Source: CAYVKY01 sp964452115
Lineage (GTDB): Bacteria > Bacteroidota > Ignavibacteria > Tepidaquicellales > Tepidaquicellaceae
Length of the DNA: 12,757 bases
NCBI GenBank assembly: GCA_964452115.1
Contig: CAYVKY010000062.1
Span: 1 to 12,757, forward strand
Direction: 5' to 3'
Below the pieces are notes generated by a model. It was given only the letters and a program-made list of their open reading frames with translations. It was not told where the DNA came from and ran no database searches. This document shows positions 8,521-12,757 of the stretch, piece by piece (the first letter of the stretch is position 1; each line of letters starts with the position of its first letter). A program made the translations under genes and the position numbers.

Positions 8521-9219
8521 TTATTTTTCTCTTTCGATTTGTGTAAACTCTAATTCAATCGGAGTCTTGCGTCCGAAAATGCTGACCATCACTTTCACTT
8601 TCATCTTTTCAGTGTTTATCTCGAGCACTGTGCCGTTGAAGTTATTGAATGGTCCGCTCGTCACCTTTACGGGTTCCCCAACCGATAATTTAAGGTCAAT
8701 TTTTTCGTTTTGCGATTCTTCGTTTATGATTGCATTTAATCTTTTAATCTCTTCCGGCCTTAATGGAACAGGATGAAGTTTTTCGCCTTTCAGGTTTTTT
8801 GTACCGACCATATTAAGAATTGACGGAGCATTTGCAATAAATCTTTTTACTTCATCATCAAGTTCTGCTTCTATTATAATATATCCCGGTAAAAAATTTT
8901 TCATCTTGACGCGTTTCTTGCCGTTCTTAACTTCGAATACTTTTTCCATCGGCAGCATCACGTTGCGGATTTTATGCGAAAGTCCTTCAATTTTGATTTC
9001 ACTGTCCAGATACGTCTTCACTTTCTTTTCGTGTCCTGAAATAATTTTTACTGCATACCATTTGAAATTTCCCTGCTCTTGCTGCGGCTGCTCAGTCTGA
9101 AATTCTTCAGGTTGCGGCTGCCCGGAGACGGGATTTTCTGGTGCAGACTCAGGTACGGGGTTGTCCATTGTCTCTTCGTTATTATTTTCGTCTAATATGT
9201 TTTCTTCGTTATCCGCCAT
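8521..9219 (-). CDS. nusG: Transcription termination/antitermination protein NusG, with acidic N-terminal extension
   Basis: NusG binds the polymerase clamp, influences pausing and Rho termination, and links polymerase to the ribosome. The NGN domain begins at about residue 53 (KWYAVKIISGHEKKVKTYL) and includes FLPGYIIIEAEL (109-120). The KOW domain runs from about 179 (VGEPVKVTSGPFNNFNGTV) to the end, with IFGRKTPIELEFTQIE matching the Bacteroidota style. The protein is 232 aa, against about 180 usual: the first 50 or so residues are an added, probably disordered tail rich in E, D, N, P and Q, with 14 acidic and no basic residues. A downstream start at M18 would still leave most of the tail. 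The gene lies 11 nt after secE and 19 nt before rplK. Confidence 0.98.
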   Translation of the reverse strand: MADNEENILDENNNEETMDNPVPESAPENPVSGQPQPEEFQTEQPQQEQGNFKWYAVKIISGHEKKVKTYLDSEIKIEGLSHKIRNVMLPMEKVFEVKNGKKRVKMKNFLPGYIIIEAELDDEVKRFIANAPSILNMVGTKNLKGEKLHPVPLRPEEIKRLNAIINEESQNEKIDLKLSVGEPVKVTSGPFNNFNGTVLEINTEKMKVKVMVSIFGRKTPIELEFTQIEREK

Positions 9220-9230
9220 TTCGATTTTTA

Positions 9231-9416
9231 TTATTTAAAAATTAAACCCATCAGTTTGCTGATGCCTTGGTCAATAACCCATACAATTCCTGCAAATACG
9301 AACATTGTAATAATTACAATTTTCGTTGAATCCAGTAATTCTTTTCTTTTCGGCCAGGTTACTTTGTTAAGTTCCTTATACGTGTCTATAAAAAAATTTT
9401 TTATCTTGTCTATCAT
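9231..9416 (-). CDS. secE: Preprotein translocase subunit SecE
   Basis: SecE clamps the two halves of SecY in the inner-membrane protein-export channel. The 61-aa product is the short, single-helix form. An amphipathic N-terminal helix leads to the conserved YKELNKVTWPKRKELLDST (about 13-31), then one membrane helix at about 32-53 (IVIITMFVFAGIVWVI). I chose the ATG at 9416-9414. A longer reading frame extends to 9488, but its first 24 residues are the antisense-free read of tRNA-Trp and cannot be protein. The gene begins 23 nt after tRNA-Trp and ends 11 nt before nusG, the classical secE-nusG pair. Confidence 0.97.
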   Translation of the reverse strand: MIDKIKNFFIDTYKELNKVTWPKRKELLDSTKIVIITMFVFAGIVWVIDQGISKLMGLIFK

Positions 9417-9439
9417 AAGATTATAAGATTTATTTTTTG

Positions 9440-9512
9440 CACGGGTGGGAGGATTCGAACCCCCAACCGACGGTTTTGGAGACCGCAACTCTACCAGTTG
9501 AGCTACACCCGC
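9440..9512 (-). tRNA. tRNA-Trp (anticodon CCA)
   Basis: A 73-nt cloverleaf. The acceptor is GCGGGTG against CACCCGT (terminal G-U pair), the anticodon loop is CTCCAAA on a 5-bp stem, the T-loop is TTCGAAT, and the discriminator is G as expected for Trp. The 3' CCA is not encoded. It sits directly before secE, a common arrangement in Bacteroidota and others. Confidence 0.97.
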
Positions 9513-9606
9513 ATATTATAAAAGAACTAAGGAATTCTCCCCTTTCAATGTTTTTAACGGTATTGTACATAGGGAAGGATTTCTTATCATTTTTTTTTGG
9601 CTATTG

Positions 9607-9679
9607 AGCTGATGACCGGGATTGAACCGGTGACCTCATCCTTACCAAGGATGTGCTCTACCAACTGAGCTACATCAGC
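9607..9679 (-). tRNA. tRNA-Thr (anticodon GGT)
   Basis: A 73-nt cloverleaf. The acceptor GCTGATG pairs with CATCAGC, the D-arm contains TAGCTCAGTTGGTAGAGC, the anticodon loop is TTGGTAA on stem CATCC/GGATG, and the T-arm holds GGTTCAATCC. The discriminator is U and the CCA end is not encoded. In many bacteria the equivalent tRNA-Thr is followed by tuf; here the next gene is tRNA-Trp, 94 nt on. Confidence 0.97.
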
Positions 9680-9693
9680 AGTGTATATTTCAG

Positions 9694-9769
9694 TGGAGCG
9701 GGAGACGGGACTCGAACCCGCGACCAACAGCTTGGAAGGCTGTGACTCTACCAACTGAGTTACTCCCGC
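9694..9769 (-). tRNA. tRNA-Gly (anticodon TCC), CCA encoded
   Basis: The acceptor GCGGGAG pairs with CTCCCGC, the anticodon loop CTTCCAA sits on stem ACAGC/GCTGT, and the T-arm carries GGGTTCGAGTCCC. The discriminator is U73 as expected for Gly. It is followed by CCA at 9696-9694, which makes it the only tRNA of the four with an encoded CCA end. Confidence 0.97.
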
Positions 9770-9801
9770 AATAGCCGTATATTTTAATTGCATTTGCTGT
9801 G

Positions 9802-9884
9802 TGGGTAGGGAAGGATTCGAACCTCCGAAGACACTAGTCGTCAGATTTACAGTCTGATGCGTTTAACCACTTCGCTACCTACCC
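9802..9884 (-). tRNA. tRNA-Tyr (anticodon GTA)
   Basis: A class II tRNA of 83 nt with a long variable arm. The acceptor GGGTAGG pairs with CCTACCC, the anticodon loop CTGTAAA sits on stem TCAGA/TCTGA, and the T-loop is TTCGAAT. The discriminator is A and CCA is not encoded. It is the first tRNA of the cluster, 18 nt behind a promoter-like sequence. Confidence 0.97.
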
Positions 9885-9902
9885 GTAATTTGTAAAATCA
9901 TT

Positions 9903-9931
9903 AATATATCAATATTCATTATTTTATGCAA
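9903..9931 (-). promoter_or_regulatory. Putative promoter of the tRNA-secE-nusG-ribosomal cluster
   Basis: On the minus strand, TTGCAT (9931-9926) and TATATT (9908-9903) are separated by exactly 17 bp. The -10 ends 18 nt before tRNA-Tyr, so a transcript would start close to the tRNA 5' end. The spacing and placement are convincing, but the region is AT-rich and the site is unproven. Confidence 0.5.
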
Positions 9932-9945
9932 TATATATTTTCGTG

Positions 9946-11451
9946 CTAAAAATTAATTTTCAGGATGCTGTCCAGTGCGGATTTTTGCATTCTGAGGTAT
10001 GATATCCGCTCTGCAAGCATTTCCCGCTGCGACTTTGAATAAATTTCATCGTAATATAATCCTTCCTTCTGATTTATTACAACATATTCTTCAAGATTTA
10101 CCTTTTTCCCGTCCGGTTTATCGTATCTGAATGCGCCGTCTTTTACGCATTTGATATTATCATATTCGCCGTTTTCATATTCGGATGCACTGCTTTTTAT
10201 TGCAATTAATTCTTTCGTATTAATGTCTTCAGCGATATAATGTCCTTTGCTTTTCACTTCCTTTATCTGAATACTGAATGTAAAAATTTTATCACTGGAA
10301 ATTTTCATCAGTTCATTGATGTCATCTGTTTTTGTTTTGATTTCATCATTAATGGATTTTATCTTCGTCAGTGCAGTGTTTTTTCTGTTCATCAGATTTA
10401 TTGCGGATATGACTCTGGATTTATCACTATTCGATGAAAACTGCGGACTCAGTTCGGCAAGTGCAGACGCTTTTTCAAGATAATCCTTTGCGGTATTGTA
10501 ATCGCCTTTTACATTGTATTCCTTCGCTTTTCTGAATAAATCGTTGATTGCGGATTTATATCGCTCCGATATCTTACCCGTTAATTCCGCATACCCGGTG
10601 CTGCCATAGGATGTATCAATTTTTGTGTAAAATTTCATCGCAGACCTTAAGTCAAGAGGCATATACGCAGCTGCAAGCGCTGTGCTGAGTGAATTGATTT
10701 TCTGTTTTGCTTTCGGATAAAGGCTGCCGTCTTTAAATTTTATCAGAAACTGCTCATATTTCGAAACCTGATTTTCCATCGTTTCGATATTATTGTCTCC
10801 GCTGCTGTACCTTGATATTTCATTAAATTCCCTTTCTTCCTTCAGAAACAATGTGTAATAAACGAGCATTGCAAGCGCAAGCACAATAGATATCAACACA
10901 ATATTAATAGCAGTTTTTCTGTTTCTCTTTCGCCTTAAATATGCGTGATACCTTTCCCCTACGATTCTGATTTTGGAACGCACAAGTTCAGTCTCAATAT
11001 CATCGGTATAAGTCAGCGCTTCTTCATAATATATTTTTGCATCATTCAATTCACCGAGATCAAATGCTTTATCGCCTTTCTGCATCAGTATGATTTTTGC
11101 GCTGAGTGAACTTACAATTTTGTTATAAAATTTTTTTGCTTCGATATTCTGAGGGTCAGCCGTCAGCACCTGTCTGCACAACGAAAGTGCATCGTTGAAC
11201 CTCCGGCAGTTGATGCAGTATTCCGCATCAACCAGCGCATCGCTTATTGAAAAATGCCTTACAGATTTTTTTGTATCGACGCTAATCCTGTAATTGCATC
11301 CATAAGCCGCACAGCCTTCATTTTCATACCAGCAGTCTATGTGATAAGCGGAAGAGCATTTCGGACAAAGGAGCATATCCTCCTTTGATTTGATATAGGA
11401 GTGGCAGTATTGGCAGATTTTTTTTATTTCGGTTTTAGGACTTTCTTCCAT
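9946..11451 (-). CDS. RING-finger, TPR-like, single-pass membrane protein of unknown function
   Basis: I recognise the domains but not a named family; 501 aa. Residues 13-52 form a cysteine-rich finger resembling the prokaryotic RING family: C13, C16, C29, C32, H37, C40, C47 and C52, with the typical YHIDCW and YGCN surroundings, enough for two zinc ions. Residues about 70-160 look like TPR helices (RFNDALSLCRQVLTADPQN, then GDKAFDLGELNDAKIYYEEA). A basic stretch RRKRNRK (173-179) precedes one membrane helix (about 181-203), so the finger and TPRs should be cytoplasmic and the C-terminal 300 residues outside. That part has more TPR-like helices (KEYNVKGDYNTAKDYLEKAS), a coiled-coil-like stretch and a beta-rich end. 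The gene is 2 nt downstream of the LysE-like gene, so the two are probably co-transcribed. A role in protein interaction or ubiquitin-like ligase activity is only a possibility. Confidence 0.85.
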   Translation of the reverse strand: MEESPKTEIKKICQYCHSYIKSKEDMLLCPKCSSAYHIDCWYENEGCAAYGCNYRISVDTKKSVRHFSISDALVDAEYCINCRRFNDALSLCRQVLTADPQNIEAKKFYNKIVSSLSAKIILMQKGDKAFDLGELNDAKIYYEEALTYTDDIETELVRSKIRIVGERYHAYLRRKRNRKTAINIVLISIVLALAMLVYYTLFLKEEREFNEISRYSSGDNNIETMENQVSKYEQFLIKFKDGSLYPKAKQKINSLSTALAAAYMPLDLRSAMKFYTKIDTSYGSTGYAELTGKISERYKSAINDLFRKAKEYNVKGDYNTAKDYLEKASALAELSPQFSSNSDKSRVISAINLMNRKNTALTKIKSINDEIKTKTDDINELMKISSDKIFTFSIQIKEVKSKGHYIAEDINTKELIAIKSSASEYENGEYDNIKCVKDGAFRYDKPDGKKVNLEEYVVINQKEGLYYDEIYSKSQREMLAERISYLRMQKSALDSILKINF

Positions 11452-11453
11452 TA

Positions 11454-12239
11454 TCAGTGATGCAATGAAAAGTCCAGTGCTTTATATAATAAAAATATTC
11501 CCAGTCCTATCAAAAATATCCCGACCAAAACATTCAGGCGGTTTAAAGCATCGGGCTTTATTTTTTTTAAATTCTTCTTTATAAATAATACTAACACATA
11601 AAACCACAGTGAAGTGCCAAGCCATACACCCGCAGCATATACTAATCCTGTCAGAAAATATGAATCAATAACACCGTAACTTTTCAGATAACCCACGAAA
11701 ATAAACCACGATGCAGGCAGAGTAACCGATGAAAGGCAAAGCATCACGCCCACGAAAAAATTTTTCATTATATCGTGGTTTGATTTATCCTTTGAAACTT
11801 TAGTATAAATAGTGTCCTGAATAATATTTTTGTGCATCTCATCCTTTTCCTGCGCCACCAGTTCATTAATGCTTTCCTTTACGGGCTTATCATCACTGAC
11901 AGGCTTGCGTTTCATAAGTATGATTCCGTAAACCACCACGATGACGCATCCTGCAAATGTTATCAGCGTAATAAAAAAATGTTCGTGCTCGGCAAAAAAA
12001 TTATTAACAACATCAGGGATAAACAGTTTAATCAGGGACAACCCACCGTAAACAATCATCACATAGAAAAAATCCATAAACCCCGCGCCCGAGCCGATTG
12101 CAGCACCCTGACGCACTTCTCCGCTGAAACCCTTCGAAATCACTGCAATATTGGTTGGACCAAGCGGCGGAATTGATAAAATAAAACCTGATAATAATCC
12201 TGCAGCTAACGAAATTATAAGTCTAAGTTCTATGCTCAT
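11454..12239 (-). CDS. LysE/RhtB-family-like membrane transporter
   Basis: A 261-aa protein with about six membrane helices (roughly 8-32, 57-75, 90-108, 161-183, 190-216 and 238-257). The N-terminus has the hallmark of the LysE superfamily of exporters: GFILSIPPLGPTN (about 18-30), then GEVRQGAAIGSGAGFMD with D56. Family members export amino acids or other small solutes; the substrate cannot be told here. The loop between helices 3 and 4 (about 109-160) is unusually long and charged, rich in K, D and E, and likely cytoplasmic. The ATG at 12239 has no Shine-Dalgarno but lies 23 nt after a promoter-like -10. Two nucleotides separate its stop from the RING/TPR gene, which points to a two-gene operon. 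Confidence 0.85.
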   Translation of the reverse strand: MSIELRLIISLAAGLLSGFILSIPPLGPTNIAVISKGFSGEVRQGAAIGSGAGFMDFFYVMIVYGGLSLIKLFIPDVVNNFFAEHEHFFITLITFAGCVIVVVYGIILMKRKPVSDDKPVKESINELVAQEKDEMHKNIIQDTIYTKVSKDKSNHDIMKNFFVGVMLCLSSVTLPASWFIFVGYLKSYGVIDSYFLTGLVYAAGVWLGTSLWFYVLVLFIKKNLKKIKPDALNRLNVLVGIFLIGLGIFLLYKALDFSLHH

Positions 12240-12262
12240 TATCTAACAAATAGATATAAATT

Positions 12263-12291
12263 AATATATTAATTTCAAATTTGCAAAGCAA
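12263..12291 (-). promoter_or_regulatory. Putative promoter of the LysE-like/RING operon
   Basis: On the minus strand TTGCTT (12291-12286) and TATATT (12268-12263) are 17 bp apart. The -10 lies 23 nt before the LysE-like ATG. The -10 hexamer and spacing are the same as in the tRNA promoter candidate. The AT-rich context lowers confidence. Confidence 0.35.
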
Positions 12292-12368
12292 TTTTGCCTA
12301 ATCGTTCTGCCCGGTATATCGAATTGCACCAAAGGCTGAAATAATAACAGAAATCCAAATTGACTTTT

Positions 12369-12383
12369 GCTTTAGCCCTTTCA
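12369..12383. repeat. Decayed copy of the REP-like repeat (15-nt half-site)
   Basis: GCTTTAGCCCTTTCA here is identical to 12498-12512, followed by a similar AT-rich tail. Its left arm is TTTT instead of AAGG, so the hairpin is mostly lost. A possible remnant of the partner hairpin, CACCAAAGGCTGAA, lies at 12327-12340, but that match is weak. Confidence 0.5.
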
Positions 12384-12449
12384 GAAAATAAATAATTAAA
12401 TATTTATTGATAATATTTCAAAACAATTAATAATAAAAGAAAAGAATAG

Positions 12450-12469
12450 CACCGCCCTTTAGGGCGGTG
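12450..12469. repeat. REP-like hairpin A
   Basis: CACCGCCC-TTTA-GGGCGGTG: 8-9 perfect pairs around a short TTTA-type loop, GC-rich in a very AT-rich region. Hairpin B shares the CCCTTTAGGG-like/GGGCTTTAGCCC core style. Pairs of small palindromes beside a Y1 transposase gene are the hallmark of REP elements mobilised by RAYT proteins. Confidence 0.6.
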
Positions 12470-12493
12470 AATGGAATTTGTATTTTCAGGATG

Positions 12494-12509
12494 AAGGGCT
12501 TTAGCCCTT
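12494..12509. repeat. REP-like hairpin B
   Basis: AAGGGCT-TT-AGCCCTT: 7 perfect pairs (or 6 around a wider loop), 24 nt to the right of hairpin A. Its right half, extended to 12512, recurs exactly at 12369-12383. It lies about 90 nt upstream of the transposase start. Confidence 0.6.
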
Positions 12510-12602
12510 TCAAAAAATGAACATAAAAAATTGTATTTTAATTTGTTCAATATATTTATAAAATATTAAAAATTATTATGGGTAAATTTTAATAATACAA
12601 AT

Positions 12603-12757
12603 ATGTCATACGTAAATCTAATTATTCATATTGTTTGGTCAACAAAAAACAGGAAAAAATTTTTAGATGAAGAGAAAAAAAATATTATTTGTGCTCATAT
12701 TAAGGAACATGCAATTTTAAAAAATGTTCATATTATTAACATCAATGGGGCAAGCGA
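12603..12757 (+). CDS. Y1 (IS200/REP-associated) transposase, N-terminal 51 codons, cut by window edge
   Basis: The only plus-strand gene. From the ATG at 12603 the protein reads MSYVNLIIHIVWSTKNRKKF and continues to about ININGASE at the window end. The opening (SYV...IHIVWSTKNR..FL) is characteristic of Y1 single-strand transposases of the IS200/IS605 and RAYT type, which cut and rejoin DNA by a catalytic tyrosine and an HUH metal site. The window stops just where the HUH (DHVH-like) motif should come next, so the catalytic residues cannot be checked. No Shine-Dalgarno is visible. With the two palindromes upstream it resembles a REP-RAYT unit. An intact family member would be about 140-180 aa. 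Confidence 0.8.
   Translation, partial: MSYVNLIIHIVWSTKNRKKFLDEEKKNIICAHIKEHAILKNVHIININGAS

Noticed and set aside
9417..9488. Longer SecE start adding 24 residues
   Set aside because: The extra residues (GGSNPPTRAK etc.) come from the 3' half of tRNA-Trp; the ATG at 9416 gives the conserved SecE start.
9590..9598. Run of nine T as a terminator
   Set aside because: No GC-rich hairpin precedes it, and on the minus strand, where the genes lie, it is an A-run.
9587..9793. Open reading frame of 68 codons on the minus strand with tRNA-like peptide (VAQLVEH..., AGSSPVSRS)
   Set aside because: It is a translation of tRNA-Gly and tRNA-Thr, a well-known false hypothetical protein.
12432..12469. Hairpin A followed by a U-rich stretch on the minus strand as an intrinsic terminator
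   Set aside because: No minus-strand gene is visible upstream of it in the window, and the pairing with hairpin B beside a Y1 transposase fits a REP-like repeat better. A terminator role cannot be excluded.
1..12757. CRISPR array, defence system or prophage
   Set aside because: No regularly spaced repeats, integrase or attachment-like duplications were seen; apart from the right edge the region is conserved housekeeping.

Overview
The window is a low-GC bacterial chromosome segment, almost entirely coded on the minus strand. It carries the secE-nusG-rplKAJL-rpoBC transcription/translation cluster with a tRNA group in front of it. RpoB, RpoC and NusG have Bacteroidota/Chlorobiota (FCB group) sequence features. 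Almost no gene has a Shine-Dalgarno sequence, which is also typical of that group. My best guess is a member of the Ignavibacteria/Chlorobiota branch or a deep Bacteroidota lineage; this is inferred from recognised sequence motifs, not from a phylogeny.

Layout in transcription order (right to left). A LysE-like six-helix membrane protein (12239-11454) is followed after 2 nt by a 501-aa protein (11451-9946) with a RING-type zinc finger, TPR-like repeats and one membrane helix. A tRNA cluster follows: Tyr(GTA), Gly(TCC), Thr(GGT) and Trp(CCA). Then come secE, nusG, rplK (L11), rplA (L1), rplJ (L10), rplL (L7/L12), rpoB (complete) and rpoC (732 codons, running off the left edge). The order matches the classical cluster, except that no tuf gene lies between tRNA-Thr and tRNA-Trp, where many bacteria have one.

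The core genes act together. SecE is part of the protein-export channel, NusG couples RNA polymerase to the ribosome, L11/L1/L10/L7-L12 form the ribosomal L1 stalk and GTPase-associated stalk, and RpoB/RpoC are the catalytic polymerase subunits. Non-coding control candidates are a leader before rplJ (expected L10 autoregulation), a very strong hairpin between rplL and rpoB, and a possible extended -10 promoter plus palindrome just before rpoB.

The right end (12240-12757) has a different character. It is an AT-rich intergenic stretch with two short GC-rich hairpins and a decayed partial copy. These lie next to the first 51 codons of a plus-strand Y1 (IS200/REP-associated) transposase that runs off the window. 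The most novel material is the RING-TPR-membrane/LysE pair and this REP-like/transposase unit; the rest is conserved housekeeping.
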